Shown: in pieces, positions 35,087 to 43,819 of the stretch | Layout: each line of letters begins with the position of its first letter | How positions within the stretch are numbered: the stretch's first letter is position 1 | Source of the DNA: Aeromonas australiensis | GTDB lineage: Bacteria > Pseudomonadota > Gammaproteobacteria > Enterobacterales > Aeromonadaceae | DNA: 46,426 nt | Assembly (NCBI RefSeq): GCF_000819725.1 | Contig: NZ_CDDH01000111.1 | Coordinates: 1 to 46,426, forward strand | Direction of reading: 5' to 3' | Translations under genes and position numbers: made by a program | Notes under the pieces: generated by a model | Told to the model about the DNA's origin: nothing | The model's input: the letters and a program-made list of their open reading frames with translations, nothing else | Database searches by the model: none

Positions 35087-36469
35087 TCACGACAACGTGG
35101 CGCGAGCGGCCGCCAGCTGGCGCTCGATATAAGCAAAATCAGGGCGTTCGGCGGGGAGTTCCGAGAGGCAGGCCGCTTTGAGCTGATGCAACCCATCAAG
35201 CGTTGAGTCTTGCGTATCGCAATGGGCCAACAGCTCTTCCAGCAGGCAACCAAAGGCGCGCACTTCCAGTCGTTCAAGGCCCACAGCCCGCTCGCGCTCG
35301 CTGCGTTCATCGCTGTTGCGTTCATATAAGGAAGCGGCACCAAAATCCCCCAGCAGGGCGCGAGCCGGCGTGTCAGGCCCGCGGGTAAACAGAATATTGT
35401 GACCGTAGAGATCCCCGTGCATGATGCCCGCGCGGTGCAGATGGCCCGCCACCGAGGCGATGCCATGGGCCATCGCCAGTGCATCTGGCACACTCAGGTG
35501 CAGCCCCTCGGGATAGACATCCCGGGTGCAGGAGTCCAGGCTCGGCGGCCCGGCCAGATTGGCAAAGGCCGGGTCGATCAACTCCATCACCAGCGCCGGA
35601 ATGCCGGAGGGGTGATCCGTCACCTTGCCTATCACCTTGATAAGGTTGGGATGAGTGCCTGCCGCCAGCGATGCCGCCATCTCGCAGCGGGGCAGCCCGT
35701 CGCTGGTCACCGCCCCCTTGAACAGCTTGACCGCCACCTGACTGCCATCGCCTCTGTCGCTGGCCTGAGTCACTTCATCAGCAGTATTACCAAGGGTGGC
35801 GCGATGGATAACGCCGGATGCTCCCTGCCCCAGCAGCTCGCCCAGCGCCAGCGTCTCCCAAGCAAGGGGCGCGACATGGGCATCATCGATGGCCCGCGCC
35901 TCTTCCCCTTCGCTAAAGGGGTTGCCGGAGTAGGCAAGCCATGAAAGGCGAGGCAGCGAGAGCAGCCACTCGGGGAAACGTTCGATGCGGTTGGCAGCGA
36001 TACGCAACAACTCCAGATTGCGACAGTTGGCAAGGCTGGCCGGCAACTCGCGCAGGCGGTTGCCCGCCAGCATCAACTTTTGCAGGGCGTCGCACTGGCC
36101 CAGCTCATCGGGCAGCTGCTCAATTGCGTTATCGGTCAGGATCAGCCAGCGCAAACCGGCGGGCAGCGCCCTGGCCGAGACGGTAGCAATCCGGTTGGCC
36201 TTAAAACCCACCATGGTGAGCGCCGGGCAACGCCCCAACACCTCGGGCAGCTCGGTAAAGCGGTTCTCGGAGCAGAAGATAATGCGCAGTTTGCCAAACC
36301 CGGCCAGCTCGTCGGGGAGCGCGCTTAGCTGGTTGCCGGTGAGATCCAGCACCTCCAGCGTCTCTTTCAGGCTCAAAATCTCGGTGGGGAACTCCGTCAG
36401 GTTTTCAGAGAGCTTCAGATGGCGGGCACCGCACAGTTCACCTGCGCGCAGCTGTTCCAGAGTATGCAT
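35087..36469 (-). CDS. Leucine-rich repeat protein kinase
   Basis: A 460-residue cytosolic fusion. Residues about 15-185 form some seven leucine-rich repeats of the LxxLxLxxNxLxxLP type (LEVLDLTGNQLSALPDEL, LQKLMLAGNRLRELPASL). Residues about 207-456 form a eukaryotic-like protein kinase. The glycine loop is LGQGASGVIHRA (213-224), with Lys248 in VAVKLFKG, HGDLYGHNIL (Asp353, Asn358) replacing HRD by HGD, and DFG at 375-377. All core catalytic residues are present, so it may be active. No signal peptide or membrane helix is seen. The ribosome-binding site is weak. Partner and target are unknown. Confidence 0.88.
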   Translation of the reverse strand: MHTLEQLRAGELCGARHLKLSENLTEFPTEILSLKETLEVLDLTGNQLSALPDELAGFGKLRIIFCSENRFTELPEVLGRCPALTMVGFKANRIATVSARALPAGLRWLILTDNAIEQLPDELGQCDALQKLMLAGNRLRELPASLANCRNLELLRIAANRIERFPEWLLSLPRLSWLAYSGNPFSEGEEARAIDDAHVAPLAWETLALGELLGQGASGVIHRATLGNTADEVTQASDRGDGSQVAVKLFKGAVTSDGLPRCEMAASLAAGTHPNLIKVIGKVTDHPSGIPALVMELIDPAFANLAGPPSLDSCTRDVYPEGLHLSVPDALAMAHGIASVAGHLHRAGIMHGDLYGHNILFTRGPDTPARALLGDFGAASLYERNSDERSERERAVGLERLEVRAFGCLLEELLAHCDTQDSTLDGLHQLKAACLSELPAERPDFAYIERQLAAARATLS

Positions 36470-36639
36470 AACCGTTTCTCAATCCTGATGATCTGCCTGA
36501 TGACGTAGCCAGCCATCAGCGCGCGCCGAACCCGGGTCCGGCGATTTGAAAGGGGGGCATTATAAAGAATTCGGGACGCAGTTCGCCCCTTTTGTTGCCT
36601 TGGTGACGGGGCATGGCGCTCAGCAACACCGCCCCATCG

Positions 36640-36760
36640 AATTGACGAAACACATAGGGTGCAATAAGCGCAGCGCACCGTTTGCAGAGCGGCTTTTGGG
36701 CAAGGTATGAGAAACAAAAGTAGAGGTGCAATTTTATTGCACCCTACGGCACTATTGACC
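36640..36760. repeat. Intergenic repeat (TAGGGTGCAATAAGCGCAGC type)
   Basis: CATAGGGTGCAATAAGCGCA begins the unit, and GTGCAATTTTATTGCACCCT ends it as a small hairpin. This recalls a common scattered intergenic repeat of gammaproteobacteria. It is placed between the kinase gene and the AT-rich island. The gap 36470-36862 holds no gene that I can support. Confidence 0.5.
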
Positions 36761-36775
36761 GCTACGCGGCGCTCA

Positions 36776-36790
36776 GAAAGGTGGGTGTCC
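36776..36790 (+). repeat. TGGGTGTCC repeat, copy 3 (island left border)
   Basis: GAAAGGTGGGTGTCC, the same core as at positions 3 and 157, with the variant AGGTGGG. It lies at the point where composition becomes AT-rich. Confidence 0.6.
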
Positions 36791-36862
36791 CATTTTTCAC
36801 TCGCTGGTTTTCTCAATTAAATTCTGCTTGTGTGAACGTCATCACCATTTAAAATGCAAAAA

Positions 36863-37663
36863 TTAGGTGCGGAATGATGGTTTCATGACAAGAACTGAAC
36901 AGTCTGACTCAGATAGTACCTTTTGAATTATTTTTTCGAGAGGAATGGAAGATTCACCTCCACTTATCACGAGCACATCACTCTCTAATGATGAGATCAG
37001 CTTTAATACTTCTCTTTCGTGATAGCTATTTATAACATGAAACTCTGTTGCTATTGCTTTCAACTTGGATTCGATGCTTTCATCTTGGATGACAGCATTT
37101 AATTTTATTGTTGCAATGCAAATTTCTGATGGTTTATTCGAGAGACTTAATATAGGCAATACCAGCTCTATGCTCTCAAAGGTTTTAGCATCAAGGGCCA
37201 TCACAATAACTTTATCAAACAAGCGTTTCGCTCTGCTATTTACCAGTAAAAGTGGGTTGGACGCACTGAGGATATAATTGTAATGTTCATCACTTATAAT
37301 TTGATTAAACCAGGAATCCCCATCAACAAACTGAATTATCAATCCATACTCATATTTACTCAGTTGTCGTTTTATTTCGATATCGTGATCACCAATTGAC
37401 AGCACCGTATCTATATCCACCTCATTTCCGAATAAGCCTGATAATCTAAGCAGTTCAGACTTTTCCCCTACAATAAAGTTGTTTTTTATAATGTTTTCGT
37501 CCGTACTGCTTATCAGGAAGGACGAGAAGTGTGGAATGATTTTTAGTATCGTAATTTTTGAGTTATTTGCTTTAGCGATTTTAATAGCCTGACCTAATGC
37601 TGATACAGACACATCATTGATATCTGAGCTCAACACCACTAGCATGCGTTTATAGAATTGCAT
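36863..37663 (-). CDS. Tandem universal stress protein (UspA-like)
   Basis: 266 residues in two USP-like halves. The first starts KRMLVVLSSDINDVSVSALG and the second FDKVIVMALDAKTFESIELV, each with the beta-1 and helix-1 pattern of UspA. The C-terminal half ends ESDVLVISGGESSIPLEKII then VLSESDCSVLVMKP, near the family ATP-binding G-2x-G-9x-G(S/T) motif but not exact. The role is stress survival, probably by nucleotide binding; details are unknown. ATG at 37663 has AAGGAG upstream. It is the third gene of the uppP, AI-2E permease, usp operon, and is AT-rich against the flanking backbone. Confidence 0.8.
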   Translation of the reverse strand: MQFYKRMLVVLSSDINDVSVSALGQAIKIAKANNSKITILKIIPHFSSFLISSTDENIIKNNFIVGEKSELLRLSGLFGNEVDIDTVLSIGDHDIEIKRQLSKYEYGLIIQFVDGDSWFNQIISDEHYNYILSASNPLLLVNSRAKRLFDKVIVMALDAKTFESIELVLPILSLSNKPSEICIATIKLNAVIQDESIESKLKAIATEFHVINSYHEREVLKLISSLESDVLVISGGESSIPLEKIIQKVLSESDCSVLVMKPSFRT

Positions 37664-37725
37664 CCCAAACTCCTTATGTTTGGGCTCCCTTATCTTAAAG
37701 GAGCCCAATGCGTTACTCTAAGCAC

Positions 37726-38793
37726 TTAGTTACTGTCATTGAATTCTTTTCTAAAACTTATGTCATCACCAAATATTGACCACGTAGTGATGAATAAGGC
37801 GGTGATAACTGGCCCCAAAACAAAACCATTAAGACCAAATGCTACAATGCCCCCTAATGTAGAAAGAAGCACTAAGTAATCAGGTATTTTGGTATCACGA
37901 CCAACCAATATAGGTCTAATAATGTTATCTACCAAGCCAATGACGAATGCACCAAATGTGGTCAAGATGACTGCATCCATAATATTCCCAGAGGCAAATA
38001 GATATATTGCAACTGGCCCCCATATTAGTCCTGCCCCCACAACAGGAATTAATGAAAGCAGAGTCATGACCACACCCCATATCACAGGGCCTTGTATGCC
38101 TAGAACTGCAAAGATTAATCCACCAAGAAAGCCTTGCAGCGAAGCGACAGCAAAATTCCCCTTAAGCGTAGCCCTGGCTACCTCTGAGAATTTTTCAAGC
38201 ATGAGCTTCTCTCGGTCATCACCTAGCGGTAGCGTCTCAATAGCTTTCTGAACTAGATATCTCCCATCCCTAATCATGAAGAATGCGATGTATAGCATAA
38301 TGCATACATCCAGGATGACTTTGAAGGCACCCTGTCCAAGTACAAATGCATGCTGAGCGATGAATCTTGTAGCAAACACTGCTGCATTGGTCAGTTGATT
38401 TCTAATATCTTCGTAATCAACACCAATGGAGGCCATGAAGTCCTGTAGCCCAGGGAAGGATACCTTGATCGTATCTAAATACTCACCAAAGTTGACTCTC
38501 CCTTCCTGCATCGTTCTATAGAGACTGTTTATCTCTTTACCAAAAGACCATCCAATGAAGAGTAATGGCACAACTAGGATAACAATGCATATCAGCAAAG
38601 TGAGCAATGAGGATATATTTTTACCTAGAGCGGTTCTCTCCGATATTAACTCTTTTACAGGAACGAACAGGACGCCGATGATGCATGCCCAAAACACAGC
38701 AGAAAAGAAAGGCAGCAAGATCCAGATAAAGAAACAACTCACAATAATGAGCGTCAGGAGAAATGCTTTATTCTCTAGTGATGTTGCCTTCAT
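37726..38793 (-). CDS. AI-2E family transporter (PF01594)
   Basis: A 355-residue inner-membrane protein with about eight helices. It begins with the paired segments LLTLIIVSCFFIWILLPFFS and AVFWACIIGVLFVPVKELIS. It holds the family stretches GLIFAVLGIQGPVIWGVVMT, LIPVVGAGLIWGPVAIYLFA and VDNIIRPILVGRDTKIPDYL. Members export AI-2, act as sodium/proton antiporters, or are uncharacterised, so the substrate is not assigned. ATG at 38793 has GGAGG upstream and lies 13 bases after the uppP stop, so the two are in one operon. It is AT-rich like its neighbours. Confidence 0.88.
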   Translation of the reverse strand: MKATSLENKAFLLTLIIVSCFFIWILLPFFSAVFWACIIGVLFVPVKELISERTALGKNISSLLTLLICIVILVVPLLFIGWSFGKEINSLYRTMQEGRVNFGEYLDTIKVSFPGLQDFMASIGVDYEDIRNQLTNAAVFATRFIAQHAFVLGQGAFKVILDVCIMLYIAFFMIRDGRYLVQKAIETLPLGDDREKLMLEKFSEVARATLKGNFAVASLQGFLGGLIFAVLGIQGPVIWGVVMTLLSLIPVVGAGLIWGPVAIYLFASGNIMDAVILTTFGAFVIGLVDNIIRPILVGRDTKIPDYLVLLSTLGGIVAFGLNGFVLGPVITALFITTWSIFGDDISFRKEFNDSN

Positions 38794-38806
38794 TTAACCT
38801 CCATAT

Positions 38807-39601
38807 TCAAACGAAGAAAAACAGCAAGACCACGCCGAGGCACAATCTATACACAACAAATGGAAGCATGCCCATTTTTTCAATCACTTTCAAAAAATAG
38901 TGAATGCACAGATACGCTGATACAAAACTTACGAGCATCCCAATAAGTAATTCAATGATATCAATCTGAATTGAGCTCACAATAAGTTGATAGCTCAAAT
39001 ATATACCTGCAAGTGTAATAATTGGAATTGAAAGCAGGAATGAGAACTTAGCCGCTGTTTTTCTATCAAAACCAAGCAAAAGCAACATAGTCATGGTAAT
39101 ACCTGAACGAGATGTTCCTGGTATCAATGCTACAGCTTGAGCAAGGCCAACTTTAATAGCGTCTTTGTAATTGAGACTGTCTAATTTTCTTTGTAAGGAT
39201 GATGTTCTATCTGCATACCAAAGCAGTAATCCAAATGTAATGGTTGTCACTGCTATGACAAGTGTACTTCGTGCAGCACCTGCAACAATATCCTTTCCAA
39301 GAAAGCCAAGCAACGTAGCTGGGATTGTCGCCAAGATCAACAATAAGGCTATGCGGCCATCTTCTGTTCGTTCTCCCTTGCCATGTAATATGAGGCCGTG
39401 TAAGAGGGATAAGACATCTTTTCTGAAATAAATTATGACAGCAGCTAACGTACCCACATGTACTGCTACATCAAATGCAAGACCTTGATCATCCCAACCA
39501 AATATTTTTGCTGGTAATATTAAGTGAGCCGAACTGGATATAGGAAGGAACTCTGTTAATCCTTGAACTAAGGCTAGAAAAACTGATTGAAAGTAGTCCA
39601 T
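38807..39601 (-). CDS. uppP: Undecaprenyl-diphosphate phosphatase (BacA/UppP)
   Basis: A 264-residue membrane protein with the two BacA signatures: [15 protein letters not shown] (about 14-28) and [11 protein letters not shown] (about 160). It recycles the lipid carrier undecaprenyl pyrophosphate to the monophosphate for wall and surface polysaccharide synthesis, and extra copies give bacitracin resistance. Low G+C and its island setting suggest an acquired copy beside the core uppP expected elsewhere in the genome. ATG at 39601 has only a weak site (GGATTTTC). It is first in the three-gene operon with the AI-2E permease and usp. Confidence 0.93.
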   Translation of the reverse strand: MDYFQSVFLALVQGLTEFLPISSSAHLILPAKIFGWDDQGLAFDVAVHVGTLAAVIIYFRKDVLSLLHGLILHGKGERTEDGRIALLLILATIPATLLGFLGKDIVAGAARSTLVIAVTTITFGLLLWYADRTSSLQRKLDSLNYKDAIKVGLAQAVALIPGTSRSGITMTMLLLLGFDRKTAAKFSFLLSIPIITLAGIYLSYQLIVSSIQIDIIELLIGMLVSFVSAYLCIHYFLKVIEKMGMLPFVVYRLCLGVVLLFFFV

Positions 39602-39683
39602 TGAAAATCCAAATTATGAATGATATTTTTCGTTTGTCATGCAGTTATGAAATGGTGCTAATATGGCTACATATTACTTCATA

Positions 39684-40166
39684 TCAGAGCAATGATGGTA
39701 ACTTTAGCTGGCAAGATACGAGGGTCTCCATTAATTTTGGCTTTAGTTCAATCTTCTCTCTGATTGCACGACTCACAGCAACTTCAAAATCCTGAATATG
39801 CTGATTTGACAGATTTTTTATTGTCTCACTTGAATGCTTTTTCAATAAATTATCTATAGGGTTCAAGCACTCTGGATAACTTACTTCGTTAAATGCTTCA
39901 TTTATTTCTTTTAGCGACTCTATAGTTCCATGATGCTCATCTGGCTTGTTTACCAAGTGCCAAATATGGCCCTCCCAATAAATAATGTTAGCTGTAATGT
40001 ACGTGTATAGCATCTTTTCACTCGTAATATCTTCGGGAGCTATATGCTTTTTCTTTGTGCCATCTTGAATTAGAGGTTTTTCATTGGGAGTGTTATTCAA
40101 ACGTGGGATTTGCATTACGAATAGAAATGCCATCATTAATATTATGAACATCCCAAACTTTGCCAT
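39684..40166 (-). CDS. Small membrane-anchored protein of unknown function
   Basis: 160 residues with an N-terminal helix (MAKFGMFIILMMAFLFVMQI) that is a signal anchor or uncleaved signal, then a soluble and mostly helical domain facing the periplasm. Tryptophans and histidines cluster in IIYWEGHIWHLVNKPDEHHG. Two cysteines (in YPECLNP and LVSCQLK) could form a disulphide. I do not recognise the family. ATG at 40166 has GGAG upstream. It lies 82 bases before uppP on the same strand and is AT-rich, so it may be the first gene of that operon. Confidence 0.7.
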   Translation of the reverse strand: MAKFGMFIILMMAFLFVMQIPRLNNTPNEKPLIQDGTKKKHIAPEDITSEKMLYTYITANIIYWEGHIWHLVNKPDEHHGTIESLKEINEAFNEVSYPECLNPIDNLLKKHSSETIKNLSNQHIQDFEVAVSRAIREKIELKPKLMETLVSCQLKLPSLL

Positions 40167-40371
40167 TCAGATTGCTCCATTGTCCCTGCTGTTAATCATC
40201 TGTTCATAATGCGTGGGTACTCCACATAAAGCAGAGGATTCATGTAACCGAACGACCCTCTTTCTCGACTTACATAACTGTAAGCATTAAAAGAGGGTTG
40301 TTGATGTAAACATATCAGATGCTATGAAAAAGCTAAACTAGCAGAGACTAATTTAACTTGTGAACATTCTT

Positions 40372-41385
40372 CTATGAGGATGCAGCAGGCAAAACCTTCT
40401 TCAAAATATCGTTGAGGGTTACTACGCCGCACATATCTAGGCCATCCATCACAACCGCAAACTGAACGCTTGATTTGCGCATGCGGGCTAGTGACTCATA
40501 GACAGGCGTCTTGGCATCAAGGATGAATGCTGGACGTGCGATTTCGTATGCAGGACGGTCATCACTTTCCATCAGAGTATCCCTTAGGTGTACTACTAAC
40601 GGTGTTGATTCAGTTGCACCTAGAAGAAGGATTCGTAGATGACCCGATTTCTGCGCAGCATTACGAACATCGGCAACCTTCGCTCCCACATTGACATATG
40701 TAGGTTCGCTGTTTTCCGCAAGCAGAGTCTTCACCTGAACAGTCCCCAGATCTATGAGGCTGGAGATCTGCTGCTGAACTTGAGGTTCGAGTGTTCCCGT
40801 CTTGGCTGAATGCTCAACCAGTTGGCGTATGGTGGCGATATCCTGCCCCCCCACAGCAGCGCTCTCAACTGGCTCGACACCAGCGGCTTTCACAAGACGG
40901 TTTGCCAAGCTATTTACCCAACGCATCAAAGGACGTAATGGCCATATATAGGCTTGAGCCATGATACCAATCGCTAAGGCAGACCTTTCTGGGTGTGCGA
41001 TAGCCCAGGATTTTGGTGCCATTTCACCGATCACCAAGTGCAAAAATGTGACAGCAAAAAGCGCGATTGCAAATGATGCGCCACCTGCAATCCATACAGG
41101 CATTCCCCAAGCGGAGAGCAGTGGTTCGAGCCAGTTATCAACGGCAGGCTTGGTGATCGCACCCAACGCGAAAGTACAAAACGTGATGCCTAGCTGTGCG
41201 CCAGCAAGCATTAACGTTAAATCGTTCATACCACGCAATGCGGCTCTGGCTGAGCGACTATTCACTGCCAGCTCCTCCAAACGGTGCCTGCGAGCGCCGA
41301 GAAGAGCAAATTCGATTATCACAAATAGGCCGCTGAGTACGATTAAAGCAACGGTTGCTAAGGTTACGAGCAGTGGGTCGTTCAT
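40372..41385 (-). CDS. CNNM/CBS-domain membrane protein (hemolysin/CorC-like), partner B
   Basis: A 337-residue protein. The DUF21/CNNM transmembrane domain spans about 1-185 with GLFVIIEFALLGARRHRLEE and FLHLVIGEMAPKSWAIAHPE, the GExxPK motif being typical. A shortened CBS pair follows (to about 330), ending SVQFAVVMDGLDMCGVVTLN. The C-terminal CorC_HlyC domain is missing, unlike its upstream partner. The CNNM family handles magnesium or cobalt. ATG at 41385 overlaps the stop of the upstream gene in ATGA. A tightly overlapping long-plus-short pair of this kind is, as I recall, typical of actinobacteria (the Rv1842c/Rv1841c pair). Confidence 0.85.
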   Translation of the reverse strand: MNDPLLVTLATVALIVLSGLFVIIEFALLGARRHRLEELAVNSRSARAALRGMNDLTLMLAGAQLGITFCTFALGAITKPAVDNWLEPLLSAWGMPVWIAGGASFAIALFAVTFLHLVIGEMAPKSWAIAHPERSALAIGIMAQAYIWPLRPLMRWVNSLANRLVKAAGVEPVESAAVGGQDIATIRQLVEHSAKTGTLEPQVQQQISSLIDLGTVQVKTLLAENSEPTYVNVGAKVADVRNAAQKSGHLRILLLGATESTPLVVHLRDTLMESDDRPAYEIARPAFILDAKTPVYESLARMRKSSVQFAVVMDGLDMCGVVTLNDILKKVLPAASS

Positions 41386-42755
41386 CGGTCATCCTCATTC
41401 ATTGCTTCTTCGACCAACCGTACACGGACTTCCGTTGGGACGTATCGCTCGACTTCTATAACATCCACGATCAACTTCCTCTGGAGCGGTTCATCTGCAA
41501 CCAGCTCAGCAGGATCTACAGGCAATACGATAGTCACAGAGTCACCTTTAACCGGTAGTGCCCCGAGCTCGGCAATAAGCATCCCAGCCACAGTTTCAAC
41601 ATCATTGCGGGGAAGCTCATAACCAATGGCTCGCTCGGCTTCATCCAGGTGAACATCACCATCCATCAACCAGACATTTTCTTCACTTTGAGTAACCGGA
41701 TCTCCAAGTTCCAGATCATGTTCATCTGTAATCTCACCGACAATCTCTTCTGCCAGGTCTTCCAGAGTTAGAACACCCGCGAAACCACCATACTCATCGA
41801 TAACGCATGCAAGTTGGTTATTGGTGCGGAGCAACTGGCCGAGTGCATCTGGTAATGGCATCAAGGTAGGGACAACAGAGGCGTCTCTCATCACTGCTGA
41901 TACAGGTAGATCAGCACCACCTTTAGACAGGTTTGAAAGTACGTCAGCCAGATGTACAACGCCGACTGGCGTATCATCATCAACGACTGGGTAACGAGTA
42001 TGACCCTGGGCCATCATCTCGCGCAGTTCACCTAGTGTGGTTGTCGGGCTGAGCCAATCCACCTGTGAACGCGGGATCATTGCATGCTCAACATCACGCT
42101 GTGGGAAGTCCAGGATCCGATCCATCATCAGTGAGAGCTCAACAGGGAGATCTCCGCTATCACGAGAATCTGCAATGATATGGGGAAGGTCGTCAGCTGA
42201 CACGCTGACATCTAGGTCATGGACTGGCTCAATGCGCAGTGCTTTCAGCAATAAGTTGGCTGATTTATCGAAGAAACCGATAAGCCATCCAAACACAGTA
42301 AGGTAAATCAGGGTTGAGTTAGCCAATCCCCGAGCCAGTGGCTCTGAGTTCGCAATTGCGAGATTTTTCGGGAACAGCTCACCGAAAATCATCTGGATGA
42401 TTGTTGCAGCGACCAGGGCCAGTACAGTGCCTATTGTTACACCAACCTCAGTAGGTATACCTATTCCACCAAGAATGGCCCCGAGCGACTTACCTATAAG
42501 TGGTTCGGCAACAAAGCCGATGATAAGACCTGTAACTGTGATCCCCAGCTGCGCTCCAGACAACATAAAGCTGGTACGTTTAGTAACGGCTAACGCTCGC
42601 TTTGCCGCCAAATCACCTTCCGCAGCCCGAGCTGCAAGCCTCGTGCGGTCAACCGCCATGTAGGCGAATTCTTGAGCTACGAAGTAGCCATTGGCTGCGA
42701 TGATTGCGAGGATGATCAAGATCCCCAGCAGGAGGGAGAGGATTGGTTCTATCAC
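41382..42755 (-). CDS. CNNM/CBS/CorC_HlyC membrane protein (hemolysin family), partner A
   Basis: About 457 residues in the full CNNM-CBS-CorC layout. The membrane domain spans about 1-195 (IIAANGYFVAQEFAYMAVDR and MIFGELFPKNLAIANSEPLA). The CBS pair spans about 215-335, with MIPRSQVDWL at its start and VIDEYGGFAGVLTLEDLAEE at its end, a CorC hallmark. The CorC_HlyC domain is C-terminal (DGDVHLDEAERAIG). A role in divalent cation efflux is inferred; toxin activity is not implied. The start is probably GTG 42755, with GGAGG five bases upstream; GTG 42767 is possible. Confidence 0.87.
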   Translation of the reverse strand: MIEPILSLLLGILIILAIIAANGYFVAQEFAYMAVDRTRLAARAAEGDLAAKRALAVTKRTSFMLSGAQLGITVTGLIIGFVAEPLIGKSLGAILGGIGIPTEVGVTIGTVLALVAATIIQMIFGELFPKNLAIANSEPLARGLANSTLIYLTVFGWLIGFFDKSANLLLKALRIEPVHDLDVSVSADDLPHIIADSRDSGDLPVELSLMMDRILDFPQRDVEHAMIPRSQVDWLSPTTTLGELREMMAQGHTRYPVVDDDTPVGVVHLADVLSNLSKGGADLPVSAVMRDASVVPTLMPLPDALGQLLRTNNQLACVIDEYGGFAGVLTLEDLAEEIVGEITDEHDLELGDPVTQSEENVWLMDGDVHLDEAERAIGYELPRNDVETVAGMLIAELGALPVKGDSVTIVLPVDPAELVADEPLQRKLIVDVIEVERYVPTEVRVRLVEEAMNEDDR

Positions 42756-43030
42756 CACGTCCTCCACAACAAAGTTAAGTTACACTTGATATAATCGGGG
42801 GGGACAGATGACGGTTGACTGTTCACGGTGGAGTTAATGCATCCATGGTTGTTAAAATTGCGAGATATATATCAGTGTTGTGCTCACATCGTCAAGCGGT
42901 CACATGTGCTATTTTTCATGCAAAGCATCGTTCGAAAAATTATCGATATAGTGCTCCTTCCTTCATGACTTAAGTCCATTCATCTATAGATATTATGTCC
43001 GTGTCCAAACAACATGTTCAGCACAAGCGA

Positions 43031-43419
43031 CTATCGTCCGCTGTTACACTCATTGGTCTCACTCGCCAATTTTTCTGCCACCCATGTACTGGCCTCATCC
43101 ATTCCTAGAAAGCTTTTGATTACATGGTGTTTGAGTGCAGGAATCCGACTTAACGAAATCGAGTACAAGGTTGGTGACGAGATTACATGTGCCTGACACA
43201 CCAGCATGCTATGCCTCAACCATTCATGAAAATTATTAGCTGCTTGAAGAGCATCTTCTGTGGCTCCCAAGGCAAGATCATGAATGTTTTTTGTTCAAAT
43301 TTCTCCAGTTGTTGACTCCGAAGATCGTGGTGTGATCTTATGCTCACTTTTTGAGTGACATAAGCATGGATATCGACAGCATCAAGGAACATTTCATCCT
43401 GATCCACGAGGATAGGCAA
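43031..43419 (-). pseudogene. Unknown protein, apparently frameshifted
   Basis: Two overlapping minus-strand frames join smoothly if one base is added in the six-base A-run at 43287-43292 (plus-strand T-run). The first part reads LVDQDEMFLDAVDIHAYVTQ and onward to QQLEKFEQK; after the shift it continues NIHDLALGATEDALQAANNF HEW in the other frame, and ends ASETNECNSGR. The joined product would be about 120-130 residues, helical, without membrane segments. I do not recognise it. The start could be TTG 43419 or ATG 43392. It may be a decayed cargo gene. 42768-43030 holds no gene that I can see beyond the CNNM promoter region. Confidence 0.4.
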
Positions 43420-43479
43420 AGCGCCAAAGTCGACTATCCGCTATTTGATATCTCATTCGGCAGTTTGTGAACAAATCTG

Positions 43480-43537
43480 GGACACCCACCTTTTTGAGCA
43501 AGGCGTAGCATAGCCCGAACCAAAAAGATGGGTGTCC
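43480..43537. repeat. TGGGTGTCC repeat, inverted pair forming a hairpin (island right border)
   Basis: GGACACCCACCTTTTTG (43480-43496) and CAAAAAGATGGGTGTCC (43521-43537) form a 17-bp stem with one mismatch and a 24-base loop. The right arm is in the same orientation as the copies at 3, 157 and 36776. It directly precedes an insertion-sequence relic. Confidence 0.75.
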
Positions 43538-43539
43538 TA

Positions 43540-43803
43540 GGTATCTCTATGACCTGTAGCCTGATGATTTACGCCGCGTTGGAGCATCGTATCCGGCAAG
43601 GATTAGTGGAGCAAAACCGCAGCGTGGCGGATATGAAAAAGAAGCCGACCCAGCAGCCGACGGCCCGTTGGATCTTTTTGCGCTTTGGTGGCATCCATGA
43701 ATATCGACTGGGAGACGCTCCGCCACAAGTAACGGAGCTAACAGGAGACCAGCAGATCATTTTGGAGGTATTGGGTGAGCGCTATCGGCAAATTTATTCC
43801 TAA
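43540..43803 (+). pseudogene. IS1634-like transposase, C-terminal fragment
   Basis: An 88-codon open stretch resembling the C-terminal end of IS1634-family (DDE) transposases: CSLMIYAALEHRIRQGLVEQ followed by KKPTQQPTARWIFLRFGGIH and QQIILEVLGERYRQIYS. Family members end with the same order of LxYxxxExRIRQ, KPTxxPTxRW and a terminal ERYxxIYS. The N-terminus and DDE residues are missing. It begins inside the TGGGTGTCC hairpin and ends at TAA (43801-43803), where a second relic begins. The assignment rests on remembered family ends. Confidence 0.65.
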
Positions 43804-43819
43804 ATCAGGTGCGGAATGT

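Noticed and set aside
36863..42755. Known transmissible locus of stress tolerance (heat-resistance locus)
   Set aside because: None of its marker genes (small heat-shock proteins, ClpK, FtsH, YfdX, HdeD) is present.
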